Shown: positions 35,374-44,675, counted from the first letter of the stretch. The stretch is DNA of 64,000 nucleotides from Christiangramia flava JLT2011 (GCF_001951155.1 NZ_CP016359.1:2938001-3002000); one strand, 5' to 3'. Numbers and translations: made by a program. The notes: generated by a model from the sequence alone, not told the origin.

Positions 35374-35395
35374 CACCAAATTTAAAAACCATACA

Positions 35396-35815
35396 ATGGC
35401 AGGAAACAGAACATTCACCATGATCAAGCCTGATGCGGTTGAAGACGGGCATATCGGTGCAATTTTAGAACAAATCACAGCTTCAGGTTTTAGAATCGTT
35501 GCCATGAAGTTGACACAAATGACTACAGCTGACGCGGAGGAATTCTACGCGATCCACAAAGAGCGTCCGTTCTTCGGGGAATTGGTAGAGTTCATGACTC
35601 GCGGACCTATAGTTGCAGCTATTCTTGAAAAAGAAAACGCTGTGGAAGATTTCAGAACATTGATCGGTGCTACAAACCCGGAAGATGCTGCTGAAGGAAC
35701 TATCAGAAAAAAATACGCTAAGAATGTAGGAGAGAACGCGGTTCACGGAAGTGATAGCGATGAAAATGCTACTATTGAAGGAGCTTTCCATTTCTCAGGA
35801 AGAGAGATGTTCTAA
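35396..35815 (+). CDS. ndk: Nucleoside-diphosphate kinase
   Basis: Transfers phosphate from ATP to NDPs through a phosphohistidine. 139 residues, normal length. [14 protein letters not shown] begins the fold and the catalytic histidine lies in [12 protein letters not shown] (about residue 119). RGPIVAAIL and [16 protein letters not shown] are family blocks. It has its own promoter and terminator, so it is a single-gene unit. Confidence 0.97.
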   Translation: MAGNRTFTMIKPDAVEDGHIGAILEQITASGFRIVAMKLTQMTTADAEEFYAIHKERPFFGELVEFMTRGPIVAAILEKENAVEDFRTLIGATNPEDAAEGTIRKKYAKNVGENAVHGSDSDENATIEGAFHFSGREMF

Positions 35816-35835
35816 TCATTTTTGGTAAGAAAAAT

Positions 35836-35862
35836 AAAAGCCGGGCAACGCCCGGCTTTTTT
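35836..35862. terminator. Bidirectional terminator between ndk and the DUF721 gene
   Basis: AAAAGCCGGGC (35836-35846), loop AAC, GCCCGGCTTTT (35850-35860): a strong GC-rich stem with A and T tracts on either side. The DUF721 gene ends at 35866 on the minus strand. Confidence 0.9.
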
Positions 35863-35865
35863 AGT

Positions 35866-36165
35866 TTATCGCAGTACGAGTTTGTGAATGAGCTCTTTTC
35901 CCATTTCCTCGTTCAGGATCCTGATGATCTTTTCTTTGCCATAGCTCAGTTCCTCGCGAAGTACCGATGAGCTGAGTTGGACGTAGAGCACCTCGTTCTT
36001 CAGTTTGATGTTCGTGGTGTATTTCTCGATGGCCGGCCCCATCTGACTGTTCCAGATATCGCGAATTTTTACCTGGTCCAGGCCTTTTTTATCCAGTTTG
36101 TTTTCGTCCACAAAGGTTTTCAGCAGGTCGCTGAGCTTCATTTCTTCATTATTCCTTCTCTTCAT
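35866..36165 (-). CDS. DUF721 (DciA-like) protein
   Basis: 99 residues. Short basic N-terminus, then SDLLKTFVDENKLDKKGLD and RDIWNSQMGPAIEKYT, followed by strand-rich VLYVQLSSSVLREELSYGK: the DUF721 pattern. DUF721 includes DciA, the replicative-helicase loading factor of most bacteria without DnaC/DnaI. The start at 36165 overlaps the upstream stop by 17 bp; [11 protein letters not shown] resembles the family's N-terminus, so I prefer it to the ATG at 36141. It shares an operon with recF. Confidence 0.84.
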   Translation of the reverse strand: MKRRNNEEMKLSDLLKTFVDENKLDKKGLDQVKIRDIWNSQMGPAIEKYTTNIKLKNEVLYVQLSSSVLREELSYGKEKIIRILNEEMGKELIHKLVLR

Positions 36166-36580
36166 TCTCTTGGCTTATAACAGGTTTATATTTTTTATAA
36201 TAATAGGTCTTTCCATCGCTGTTCATTAGCACCAGGTTTTCTTCAGTAGCTTGCAGAACTTCTTCTTCCCACTGGTCGTATGGAGTGCTGTATTTCAGCT
36301 TTAGTGTATGGCCTTCCATTTTAGCTGAAATTTTCTCTTCATTTTCCGTGGCAATAAATTCTCCAGTGACTTCGGGCTTGAGCTTTTTCCTGAAACCTAT
36401 ACTATCCTTCAGCTCGATATAATCAATATAAGGACTCATTCCATACTTGATGACCGAATCTTTTTCAAGCTCTACATGATCGATCTCCCAGTAACCATTC
36501 AGGTTTTTCAGTTGCTCCTTTGGATCTGCCTGGTTGCAGGAAACGATAAGAACGGCCAGTATGACGATGAATTTTTTCAC
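36149..36580 (-). CDS. Small lipocalin-like lipoprotein
   Basis: 143 residues. Signal peptide and lipobox IVSC (Cys about 15). The mature protein starts [19 protein letters not shown] and has several amphipathic strands ([31 protein letters not shown]), the lipocalin-like type frequent in flavobacteria. The start is GTG, forming GTGA with the recF stop, so its translation is probably coupled to recF. It sits between recF and DUF721. Function unknown. Confidence 0.78.
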   Translation of the reverse strand: MKKFIVILAVLIVSCNQADPKEQLKNLNGYWEIDHVELEKDSVIKYGMSPYIDYIELKDSIGFRKKLKPEVTGEFIATENEEKISAKMEGHTLKLKYSTPYDQWEEEVLQATEENLVLMNSDGKTYYYKKYKPVISQENEEKE

Positions 36581-37656
36581 AATTTGAAGATTTTATAGGT
36601 TTGTCCGCTTTTCTTAACCACTTCTTCGGTACGATCAGCATGCGTGTCACTAATGAAGATCTGGCCTAATTTTCCGGTAGCAACCAGCGCCACGATATGG
36701 GCCACCCGGTTTTCGTCCAGCTTATCAAAAATATCATCCAGCAGCAATATGGGATTCACTTTACTGATCTCTTTAATAAAGTCAAATTGTGCCAGTTTCA
36801 ACGCAACCAGAAAAGATTTTTGCTGTCCCTGCGAGCCGAATTTCTTGATGGGATGTCCGGCAATTTCAAAGCTCAGGTCGTCTTTATGTGTTCCTACGGA
36901 AGTGTACTGCAGCGCCATATCCTTCTGAAGATTTTGTTCCAGCAGGCCGGAAAGACTGTTCTCAAAAAGCTGACTCTTATAGACCACGTCTACCTGTTCC
37001 TTGTTATTGGTGATATCGGCATAGCGTTTATTGAAGATAGGAATGAACTCCTTCAGGAATTGTTTCCGTTTCTCGAAAAGGTCCTGCCCAAGACTGCTGA
37101 GCTGTAAATTATATACATCCAAAGTGTCCCTTTCGAACGTGTTATTAGCTGCAAAAAATTTCAGCAGCGAGTTGCGCTGGGAGATGAGTTTGGTATATTG
37201 TAAAAGTTTGTTCAGGTAAACGGGATCGCTTTGTGAGATGACCCCGTCCATGAATTTCCTTCTTGTTTCGGAACCTTCAATGATGAGGTCCCGATCTGCC
37301 GGGGAAATAATCACGCAGGGAATGAACCCAATATGGTCGCTTACCTTATCATAGGCCTTGTTATTCCGTTTAATGATCTTTTTTTGCCCTTTTTTGGCAC
37401 TTACCAGGATCTTTTCAGCTTTATCATTCTTCAGAAATTCTCCGTCTACCACAAAAAAATCAGCATCGTGATTGATATTCTGGGAGGTGATAGGATTAAA
37501 ATAGCTCTTTCCGAAGGAGAGATGATAAATACTGTCGAGCACATTCGTTTTGCCCACACCATTATTTCCCACCAGGCAATTGATCTTTTCATCAAACTCG
37601 AACTCGGCCGTTTTCAGGTTTTTGTAGTTGAGAAGATGAAGCTGTTGCAAATGCAT
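36577..37656 (-). CDS. recF: DNA replication and repair protein RecF
   Basis: SMC-like ATPase of the RecFOR pathway that helps load RecA at gaps. 359 residues. Walker A is GNNGVGKTN (about 30-38); [17 protein letters not shown] and the signature [17 protein letters not shown] lead to Walker [16 protein letters not shown] and ISDTHADR. The start at 37656 gives the usual [14 protein letters not shown]-terminus. It is the first gene of recF-lipoprotein-DUF721, divergent from the TPR-ribH operon. Confidence 0.95.
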   Translation of the reverse strand: MHLQQLHLLNYKNLKTAEFEFDEKINCLVGNNGVGKTNVLDSIYHLSFGKSYFNPITSQNINHDADFFVVDGEFLKNDKAEKILVSAKKGQKKIIKRNNKAYDKVSDHIGFIPCVIISPADRDLIIEGSETRRKFMDGVISQSDPVYLNKLLQYTKLISQRNSLLKFFAANNTFERDTLDVYNLQLSSLGQDLFEKRKQFLKEFIPIFNKRYADITNNKEQVDVVYKSQLFENSLSGLLEQNLQKDMALQYTSVGTHKDDLSFEIAGHPIKKFGSQGQQKSFLVALKLAQFDFIKEISKVNPILLLDDIFDKLDENRVAHIVALVATGKLGQIFISDTHADRTEEVVKKSGQTYKIFKL

Positions 37657-37774
37657 AAAAGCCGGGATTGATGGTTTTTGATTAGGGTTTGCTGCTGAAT
37701 TTTTCGGCTACGAAATAACCCCAAATTATCTAAAAAATACAAATAAATAATCTTTTAATTTTCACAAAAAATTA

Positions 37775-37782
37775 TATTTTTG
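37775..37782 (+). promoter_or_regulatory. Promoter -7 box for the TPR-ribH-mutL operon
   Basis: TATTTTTG, matching TAnnTTTG, 20 bp before the ATG at 37803. The -33 region is AT-rich without a clean TTTG. Confidence 0.5.
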
Positions 37783-37802
37783 CCACGCAATAAAAATTAC
37801 CT

Positions 37803-38573
37803 ATGGCACAGTACAAGAAACGAGGATATAAGCCTTCTAGCAAGAAGGAACGTGAAAATACAGTTGAAGAACACTCTACAACAGCAGAGGTTTTTAACAC
37901 TTTGGATGAAGGTGCCAGTAAAACGGAAACCTGGGTAGCCGATAACCAGAAATACATTTATATTATAGTAGGTGTGGCGATCGTTGCCGTTCTTGGATAT
38001 TTGGGATACAACCGTTTCGTACATGCTCCAAAACAGGCAGAAGCTGCTAATGAAATGGCGCAGGCTGAAGACTACATGGCTGCGGCACTTCGAGCTACCG
38101 GAACAGAGAGCGATTCGCTTTACAACCTGGCTTTGAATGGAGGTGAAGGGAAATTTGGGTTTTTGGATATTATTGATAATTATGGTGGAACCGATGCGGC
38201 AAACCTGGCACATTATAATGCAGGTTTTGCGTATTTGAGAACCGGAAAATATCAGGAAGCGATCGAGCAACTGGAAGATTTCAAAAGCGATGATGAGATT
38301 TTTGCTCCTTTGGCTGCCGGCGGAATTGGTGATGCTTTTACACAATTAGGGCAGCCGGAAGATGCTCTGGGTTACTACGAAAAAGCAGCTGAGATGCGTT
38401 CCAATACGTTCACTACACCAAGATTTCTACTGAAAGCGGCGATTACTGCGATCGAACTTGGAGATAATGATACTGCTGAAGAATACCTGAATAGAATCGA
38501 GGAGGAATATCCAGATTCTCCGGAAGCTAACAAAGTGCCTATTTACTTAGGAATGGCTTCAGCGAAAAACTAA
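37803..38573 (+). CDS. Membrane-anchored TPR protein (YfgM-like)
   Basis: 256 residues. A charged cytoplasmic N-terminus (basic KKRGYKPSSKKE) precedes a single membrane helix at about 55-76 (YIYIIVGVAIVAVLGYLGY); the rest is TPR repeats, e.g. AHYNAGFAYLRTGKYQEAIEQL and GIGDAFTQLGQPEDALGYYEKA. The layout is that of YfgM/BamD-like periplasmic TPR proteins that interact with the Sec translocon or chaperones. It starts an operon with ribH 3 bp downstream. Confidence 0.82.
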   Translation: MAQYKKRGYKPSSKKERENTVEEHSTTAEVFNTLDEGASKTETWVADNQKYIYIIVGVAIVAVLGYLGYNRFVHAPKQAEAANEMAQAEDYMAAALRATGTESDSLYNLALNGGEGKFGFLDIIDNYGGTDAANLAHYNAGFAYLRTGKYQEAIEQLEDFKSDDEIFAPLAAGGIGDAFTQLGQPEDALGYYEKAAEMRSNTFTTPRFLLKAAITAIELGDNDTAEEYLNRIEEEYPDSPEANKVPIYLGMASAKN

Positions 38574-38576
38574 ACT

Positions 38577-39083
38577 ATGGCAACAGAAGGTAAGAACCTT
38601 TCAGAATACGATAAGAATACAATCCCAAACGCGAAAGACTTTCGGTTTGGGATTGTTGTTTCAGAATGGAACGAGGAGATCACTGAAGGTCTTTTCCAGG
38701 GTGCTTTTGATGCCTTTATTGAAAATGGTGTCAAAAAGGAAAATATCGTTCGCTGGAACGTTCCTGGAAGTTTTGAACTGATTTATGGCTGTAAAAAACT
38801 TCAGCAAACTTTTGACATGTTGGATGCCATTATCGCCGTGGGAAGCGTGATCCAGGGTGAAACCAAGCATTTCGATTTTGTTTGTGAAGGCGTGACACAG
38901 GGGATCAAAGACCTGAATATCCAGGGAGATATTCCCGTGATCTTTTGTGTGTTGACCGATAATCATATCGAACAGTCCCGGGCCAGAAGCGGTGGGAAAC
39001 ACGGCAATAAAGGTACGGAGGCGGCGATCGCGGCCATTAAAATGGCTCAGCTTCGGAAAGACGCCGATTTCTACAAGGGTTAA
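38577..39083 (+). CDS. ribH: 6,7-dimethyl-8-ribityllumazine synthase
   Basis: Condenses 5-amino-6-ribitylaminouracil with 3,4-dihydroxy-2-butanone 4-phosphate to lumazine in riboflavin synthesis. 168 residues. FGIVVSEWNEEITEGL, VPGSFELIYGCKKL and AVGSVIQGETKHFDFVCEGV (with the catalytic histidine) are in the family order, ending SGGKHGNKGTEAAIAAIKM. No FMN riboswitch is seen upstream. Three bases separate it from the TPR gene. Confidence 0.96.
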   Translation: MATEGKNLSEYDKNTIPNAKDFRFGIVVSEWNEEITEGLFQGAFDAFIENGVKKENIVRWNVPGSFELIYGCKKLQQTFDMLDAIIAVGSVIQGETKHFDFVCEGVTQGIKDLNIQGDIPVIFCVLTDNHIEQSRARSGGKHGNKGTEAAIAAIKMAQLRKDADFYKG

Positions 39084-39184
39084 GATTCAAAAACGGCATT
39101 GTTCTTGCTTCCTTATTAATGCGAATGTGCTTCGGTTATTTGAAGCATTTTGAGTAAATTTGGAGATACAAACAATCCGCAGTT

Positions 39185-39478
39185 TTGAAAATCAATTTTT
39201 ACAAAGTCAGAAAAAATACCAGGTATAACTACACCCCACGATATTACAAGGGAAAGGATACCGGGAATATCTATGACTTTGATTCAAAATTCAATAAGTA
39301 CAAAGAGACCGCGAATGCCATTGATTTTGGTTCCCAGTGGGCCAGCGACAGGAAAGATAGTCGAACTCGTGGTAACCGAAGCCTGAATAAGCGCTTCCTG
39401 ATCATTTTCCTGGTGCTGCTTTTTATTTGCCTGTGGATTTTAGATTTTGATTTGTCCATTTTCTCGATTCCGCGCTAA
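39185..39478 (+). CDS. Small single-pass membrane protein between ribH and mutL
   Basis: 97 residues. The first ~70 are basic and hydrophilic (RKNTRYNYTPRYYKGKD) and the C-terminus is a hydrophobic helix (FLIIFLVLLFICLWIL, about 72-88), so it is probably tail-anchored. The start is TTG at 39185; no ATG exists in frame in the 100-bp gap after ribH. Its stop is directly adjacent to the mutL start. I recall flavobacterial homologues in this place mislabelled as riboflavin synthase subunits; nothing in the sequence supports that. Confidence 0.7.
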   Translation: MKINFYKVRKNTRYNYTPRYYKGKDTGNIYDFDSKFNKYKETANAIDFGSQWASDRKDSRTRGNRSLNKRFLIIFLVLLFICLWILDFDLSIFSIPR

Positions 39479-41347
39479 ATGAGTGATATAATTCAATTGC
39501 TTCCCGATCATGTTGCCAACCAGATCGCTGCGGGAGAAGTAGTGCAACGGCCGGCATCTGTAATCAAAGAACTTTTAGAAAATTCCATCGACGCCCATGC
39601 GACGAGGATCCAGGTGGTCATTAAAGACGCCGGAAAAACCTTGATCCAGGTTGTCGATGACGGTGTTGGAATGAGCGTAACTGATGCTCGCATGAGTTTT
39701 GAACGGCACGCCACCTCCAAGATCAAACTGGCTGATGATCTTTTCAGTTTAAAAACCAAAGGTTTTAGGGGAGAAGCCCTAGCTTCCATAGCGGCGATTG
39801 CCCACGTGGAACTGAAGACCAGAAGAGCTGAAGAAGAAATTGGCACCTGTATCAAAATGGAAGGTAGCCAGGTCGTTTCCCAGGAAGCTTGTGTTACCCC
39901 CAAAGGAACCTGCCTGAGCGTCAAGAATCTTTTTTATAATATTCCCGCGCGCCGCAATTTCCTGAAGTCAGATAATGTGGAAACGCGGCATATTATTGAT
40001 GAATTTCAGCGAGTGGCGCTGGCGCATCCAGATATCAGTTTCTCGCTTACGCATAATAACAATGAACTATTTCAGCTTCCGCCGTCCAACCAGCGGCAGC
40101 GAATCACCAATATTTTCGGGGGAAAAACCAATGAAAAACTGGTTCCGGTTGAAGAAGATACCGGGATCGTTAAAGTTTCAGGCTTCGTAGGAAAACCGGA
40201 ATTTGCCAAAAAAAGCAGGGGAGAGCAGTTTTTCTTTGTGAATAATCGCTTTATCAAAAGTCCTTATTTGAATCATGCGGTCGTGGCGGCATTCGAAGGT
40301 CTGCTCAAAGACAAATCGTATCCAAGTTACTTCTTGTATCTGGATGTGGATCCCAAATCGATCGATATCAACATTCATCCCACGAAAACGGAAATCAAGT
40401 TTGACGATGAGCATGCGCTGTATGCCATTTTGAAAAGTGCGATCAAGCATAGCCTGGGGCAATTTAACGTGGCGCCAATGTTGGATTTCGAGCGTGACAG
40501 CGATCTGGACACCCCTTATGATTACAAGAATAAGAATGCCAGCGCTCCTCAGATCGAAGTTGATCGGGATTTCAATCCTTTTAAAAATGAAGGTGGTTTG
40601 GCATCTTTTTCAGGTGGAGGCGGAAATGTGAGCTATCGCAGGGAACGTTCAGCCGCCAGTTGGGATGGTATTTATACCGGTCTGGAAACCGAAACCATGC
40701 CTGAATCTTCAGCAAACCTGAAGGAGATCGAATTTGAAAGTGAGGAAGTGACCGGAAATCTTTTTGGGGCGAAAGAGGAAGAGCACGGAAGGTCTACTTT
40801 CCAGCTCAACAAAAAATATATTATTTCCACTTTGAAAAGCGGCCTGCTGGCGATTGATCAGCATCGGGCGCATACCAGAATTCTTTACGAGGAGCTTCTG
40901 AAGAATATAACTGTTTCAGCAGCAGTGAGCCAGCAACTACTATTTCCATTGAAACTTCAATTCAACAAGCATGAAAATGAAATGCTAAAAGAGATAAAAG
41001 ATTCGCTGGAACAAACAGGTTTCGTATTTTCGGAATTCGGAAGGGATGAAGTGGAGATCACTGGTATTCCAACGCTCATTGCGGAAAGCGAGGTGGAAAT
41101 GCTGTTGGAGAAACTGCTGGCCGATTTTGAAAAAGAGGTGCCCAGCGACGGTTTTTCACAAACCGATTTAATGGCCAAGTCACTGGCGAGCAGTATGGCG
41201 GTTCGTTCGGGAACTCTTTTGAATTCTGCGGAACAACAGCATATCGTAAACCGACTTTTTGCCTGTAAAGAGCCCGGACTAACACCTTTCAATAAGACCA
41301 TTTTCACTACGATTGGCGTGGATGAACTGGATAAAAAATTTGCTTGA
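39479..41347 (+). CDS. mutL: DNA mismatch repair protein MutL
   Basis: 622 residues. N-terminal GHKL ATPase: LLENSIDAHATRI, VDDGVGM, TKGFRGEALASIAAI, and the NPTKTEIKF-like NIHPTKTEIKF (residues about 300-310). The C-terminal dimerization domain is present but the endonuclease motif DQHA(X)2E(X)4E reads IDQHRAHTRILYEELL, with Arg in place of the usual Ala, so Mn-dependent nicking is uncertain. It follows the small membrane protein without a gap and overlaps the first rhomboid by TGATG. Confidence 0.93.
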   Translation: MSDIIQLLPDHVANQIAAGEVVQRPASVIKELLENSIDAHATRIQVVIKDAGKTLIQVVDDGVGMSVTDARMSFERHATSKIKLADDLFSLKTKGFRGEALASIAAIAHVELKTRRAEEEIGTCIKMEGSQVVSQEACVTPKGTCLSVKNLFYNIPARRNFLKSDNVETRHIIDEFQRVALAHPDISFSLTHNNNELFQLPPSNQRQRITNIFGGKTNEKLVPVEEDTGIVKVSGFVGKPEFAKKSRGEQFFFVNNRFIKSPYLNHAVVAAFEGLLKDKSYPSYFLYLDVDPKSIDINIHPTKTEIKFDDEHALYAILKSAIKHSLGQFNVAPMLDFERDSDLDTPYDYKNKNASAPQIEVDRDFNPFKNEGGLASFSGGGGNVSYRRERSAASWDGIYTGLETETMPESSANLKEIEFESEEVTGNLFGAKEEEHGRSTFQLNKKYIISTLKSGLLAIDQHRAHTRILYEELLKNITVSAAVSQQLLFPLKLQFNKHENEMLKEIKDSLEQTGFVFSEFGRDEVEITGIPTLIAESEVEMLLEKLLADFEKEVPSDGFSQTDLMAKSLASSMAVRSGTLLNSAEQQHIVNRLFACKEPGLTPFNKTIFTTIGVDELDKKFA

Positions 41348-42096
41348 TGGGAAGAATCACTGAAACCGTAAAGGTTTTACTTATAATTAATGTTATTTTC
41401 TTTATTGGGAGTCAGCTAATTGGCGATGCGGCTTACCAGTATTTTGCACTCTGGTTTTTTAAGAATCCGAATTTTGCATTTTGGCAGGGAATCACCCATA
41501 TGTTCATGCATGGTGGTTTCACCCATATTCTTTTCAATATGTATGCGCTTTGGGCATTTGGAAGCCCCATTGAGCAGATGCTTGGGCAGCGCCGTTTCCT
41601 GTTCTTTTATTTTGCCTCCGGTATTGGTGCCGCCGCGCTGCACACTTTGGTGAACTTTTTTGCCTTTCAGAATGGATATGATGCTTTATTAGGAATTGGC
41701 TGGACTCCGGCTGAAATTATGGATTTTGCTAACCAGGCTTTCCAGACAAACCAGTTCCAGATCCCTTCCGGAGTAGACCAGGAAACCTTACGATCGATGC
41801 TGGAAGCCTATTCTAACCCGGCGGTGGGAGCTTCCGGAGCAATATATGGTATACTCGTGGCGTTTGGGATGATGTTCCCTAATGTGGAGTTGTTCCTGAT
41901 CTTTGTGCCTATTCCAATCAAAGCGAAGTTCTTCATTCCCGCGCTGATCCTGTTGGATCTGTTCTCAGGAGTGACCGGCTATTCTCTTTTTGGAGGCTCC
42001 ATCGCGCATTTTGCACATGTTGGTGGCGCGTTATTCGGGTTTTTGATGATGTATTACTGGAAAAAGAACCAATTCAACGATAATCGCTGGTATTGA
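41347..42096 (+). CDS. Rhomboid intramembrane serine protease, first copy
   Basis: 249 residues with about six membrane segments. The catalytic serine is S163 in VGASGAIYG and the histidine H224 in HFAHVGGALFG; HGGFTHILFNMYALWAFG is the family's N-terminal block. A large loop (about 100-155) separates the second and third segments. The ATG at 41347 overlaps the mutL stop (TGATG). The downstream gene is a second rhomboid. Confidence 0.92.
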   Translation: MGRITETVKVLLIINVIFFIGSQLIGDAAYQYFALWFFKNPNFAFWQGITHMFMHGGFTHILFNMYALWAFGSPIEQMLGQRRFLFFYFASGIGAAALHTLVNFFAFQNGYDALLGIGWTPAEIMDFANQAFQTNQFQIPSGVDQETLRSMLEAYSNPAVGASGAIYGILVAFGMMFPNVELFLIFVPIPIKAKFFIPALILLDLFSGVTGYSLFGGSIAHFAHVGGALFGFLMMYYWKKNQFNDNRWY

Positions 42097-43013
42097 TGCG
42101 TACTTCAGATAAATTGAGATATAAAATGCAAACGGCAACGATCACTGAAAAGCTGATCGCTATAAACGTGCTCGTTTTTGTCTTGTTTTTCCTGATCCGC
42201 ACCATCGCATTCCTTTTCCAGACTTCAGGTGATTTTTTAATGCAGTGGTTCGTTTTTCCTGACGATCCAATGGAATTTCTACTGAAACCCTGGTCTATCA
42301 TCACCTATTCGTTTTTACACGCCGGCATTTGGCACATCTTGTCAAATATGCTCATCTTATATTTTTCCGGAATCTATTTCCTGAATTACTTTTCTCCAAA
42401 AAGGCTGCTGAATTACTATTTCCTGGGTGTGATCATCGGAGCGCTGGTTTATATGGCCAGTTATAACTTATTTCCGGTTTTCCAGGCAAATGGAAAATCG
42501 TACCTGATTGGTGCTTCTGCCGGTGTAATGGCCGTACTGATTGGCATCGCGACCTACATCCCGAACATGAGGGTGCAACTGATGTTCCTGGGGAGTATCA
42601 AATTCTGGTGGATCGCCGCCTTTCTGGTTATTGTAGATATCGTTCAGATTCCTATGGGGAACGCCGGTGGTCATTTTGCCCATTTGGGAGGTGCCGCGCT
42701 GGGTTACATCTACACCACTCAGTTACAGAAAGGAAATGATATAGGCAAGTGGTTTGAAAACCTGGTTGATGGCATTGCTACTCTCTTCAAACCAAAGAGT
42801 GAACGCAGGGCTAAAATGAAGACCGTGTACCGCAACAAAACGCAGCGCGCAAAAACTACCACTTCCAGAACCAGTAACGCATCTTCGAGGCTGAATAAGG
42901 ATGAGAAGCAGAAAAAGGTAGACGCAATCCTGGATAAGATCAGTAAAAGTGGTTATGATAGCCTGACGAAGGCCGAAAAAGATTTCCTGTTTCAGGCCGG
43001 CAAAGAAGATTAG
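42096..43013 (+). CDS. Rhomboid intramembrane serine protease, second copy
   Basis: 305 residues, same TGATG-type overlap with the gene before it. The serine is S141 in LIGASAGVMA and the histidine H196 in GHFAHLGGAALGY; ILSNMLILYFSG marks the helix 2 block. A hydrophilic tail of about 80 residues (basic, with KTVYRNKTQRAKTTTSR) follows the last membrane segment and is absent from its neighbour, so the two are not simple duplicates. No substrate is indicated. Confidence 0.92.
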   Translation: MRTSDKLRYKMQTATITEKLIAINVLVFVLFFLIRTIAFLFQTSGDFLMQWFVFPDDPMEFLLKPWSIITYSFLHAGIWHILSNMLILYFSGIYFLNYFSPKRLLNYYFLGVIIGALVYMASYNLFPVFQANGKSYLIGASAGVMAVLIGIATYIPNMRVQLMFLGSIKFWWIAAFLVIVDIVQIPMGNAGGHFAHLGGAALGYIYTTQLQKGNDIGKWFENLVDGIATLFKPKSERRAKMKTVYRNKTQRAKTTTSRTSNASSRLNKDEKQKKVDAILDKISKSGYDSLTKAEKDFLFQAGKED

Positions 43014-44045
43014 ATGAAAAAGCTGAATGTCTTTGATAAATTCATTTTTATTCTGAATTCGCTGGCGGCGCTGGCTTTATTACTGTCTTATTTGCTTCCG
43101 CATATTCCGCCTGAATCATTTCCATTATTGTCGGTGCTCAGTTTGGGTGTGCCGGTTTTAATTATTCTGAATATCATTTTGCTGCTTTACTGGTCTTTCC
43201 GTTTGAAAAGACAATTTCTGCTTAGCCTGGTGGTATTGTTAATAGGTTACCAATATGTTTCTGGTTTTGTTCGTTTTTCCGAAGGAGAAAAAGATGAAAA
43301 AGGACAGGCAGATTTTTCGATTATGAGCTATAACGTTCGTATGTTCAATGCCTATGAATGGACAGATCGTAAGAATATTCCTGAAAATATTACAGCTTTT
43401 GTAAGAGAAAAAGATCCGGATATTGTTTGTATGCAGGAATTTTACAGGAAAGCAACTGACCTGGTGAAGATTTACCCTTACAGTTATATCGAATTAAAAG
43501 GCAAAGCATCTGAATTTGGTTCAGCAATTTTCTCCAAATACCCGATCATTAAGAAGTATTCGCTGAATTTCCCGCAGGATGGCAATAATAATGCTATTTA
43601 TGCTGATGTGGTGATCGGCCAGGATACGGTAAGAGTTTTTAACGTACATTTCCAATCACTCAACATCAAGCCGGAGATCAATGATCTTAAAAAAGAAGAT
43701 TCTAAAAAATTGCTGGGCAGGATAGGCTATGGATTTTCACTGCAACAGGAACAGCTGGAAATGCTGATACCGGAAATGAAGCAATCGCCTTATCAAAAAC
43801 TGGTAGTTGGGGATTTCAACAACACGAGTTTTTCCTATATCTATAACCAGCTGAAGGAAGAGGGTAATTTCAAGGATGCATTCCTGGAAGCGGGCAGCGG
43901 TTTTGGACAAAGCTTTAAACTGACCTATTTCCCGCTGCGGATCGATTTTATGCTGCTGGAACAGGAAATGACCGTTCAGGAATTTTCGCGTTTCGAGGTA
44001 GATTATTCAGATCACTACCCGGTGCTCAGTAAGATTTCCTTATAA
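43014..44045 (+). CDS. Endonuclease/exonuclease/phosphatase (EEP) family membrane protein
   Basis: 343 residues. The first ~85 contain three hydrophobic segments; the EEP domain follows with FSIMSYNVRMFN, DIVCMQEFYRK, VFNVHFQSLN, LVVGDFNNTSFSYIY and DYSDHYPVLS, all catalytic motifs intact. It is directly adjacent to the second rhomboid (the ATG follows the TAG). It may be a DNase, a sphingomyelinase-like or an inositol-phosphatase-like hydrolase; the substrate is open. Its 3' end overlaps the convergent wbqC by six bases. Confidence 0.88.
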   Translation: MKKLNVFDKFIFILNSLAALALLLSYLLPHIPPESFPLLSVLSLGVPVLIILNIILLLYWSFRLKRQFLLSLVVLLIGYQYVSGFVRFSEGEKDEKGQADFSIMSYNVRMFNAYEWTDRKNIPENITAFVREKDPDIVCMQEFYRKATDLVKIYPYSYIELKGKASEFGSAIFSKYPIIKKYSLNFPQDGNNNAIYADVVIGQDTVRVFNVHFQSLNIKPEINDLKKEDSKKLLGRIGYGFSLQQEQLEMLIPEMKQSPYQKLVVGDFNNTSFSYIYNQLKEEGNFKDAFLEAGSGFGQSFKLTYFPLRIDFMLLEQEMTVQEFSRFEVDYSDHYPVLSKISL

Positions 44046-44675
44046 TTCCTGCCTTTGCAGGTAGGCCAGCGTGTTCGGCCCTTCGTTGAACAAGAGGTCG
44101 AGAATACTCAAATCGTTTTCAAACTTCAGTTTTTCTGAAAATACCTGCGTGTAGGGCTCATTCTGAAACGACTGTTTTCTTTTAGCCGATACCAATGATC
44201 TGAGATCAGTTACATTTTCAGGTTCCAGAATGTATTCCGAAGTTTTGGCGAATTCCAGATCGAATTGCATGGCTTCCGCGGCAAATTCCATACAGCGATA
44301 ATTGAAATCCATCAAGAACTTAAATTTTTTCTCGTAAAGCGGGTAGCATTCATCCTCGTAAAATTCAAAAAACGGAGAGGTTTGATAGGAAGTTTGAAGC
44401 GCCCGCCAATGCCGCACCTGCCAGTCAAAATCATTTTCGATCTGCACATCCTGGTATTTCTGTCTTCCGTTAGTATCCAAACCCAGGGCGCTGCTATGTT
44501 TTACAGGAATGTTCAGATTCAGTTTACCGTTGGCATCGTAGATATACATTCGATTACGGTAAGTTTGTTTCTGGTAATTATCCTCGTTTTCAAAAATGAT
44601 CTGATCGGTTTGGGATAGTGCTACCCATAGGCTTACCGGTCCAAAATAGGATGGATGAAATAAGGCTTTTTTCAT
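44040..44675 (-). CDS. WbqC family protein
   Basis: 211 residues. The family signature near the N-terminus (HPSYFGPVSLWVAL), then YRNRMYIYDANGKLNLNIPV and RHWRALQTSYQTSPFFEFY identify WbqC-like proteins, found in polysaccharide clusters and elsewhere with no settled activity. It is the last gene of the parA...wbqC run, 7 bp after lepB. The coding end overlaps the convergent EEP gene. Confidence 0.87.
   Translation of the reverse strand: MKKALFHPSYFGPVSLWVALSQTDQIIFENEDNYQKQTYRNRMYIYDANGKLNLNIPVKHSSALGLDTNGRQKYQDVQIENDFDWQVRHWRALQTSYQTSPFFEFYEDECYPLYEKKFKFLMDFNYRCMEFAAEAMQFDLEFAKTSEYILEPENVTDLRSLVSAKRKQSFQNEPYTQVFSEKLKFENDLSILDLLFNEGPNTLAYLQRQEL

Noticed and set aside
38350..38577. Search for an FMN riboswitch ahead of ribH
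   Set aside because: The gene before it ends 3 bp upstream, leaving no room, and the operon leader (37657-37802) shows no such structure.
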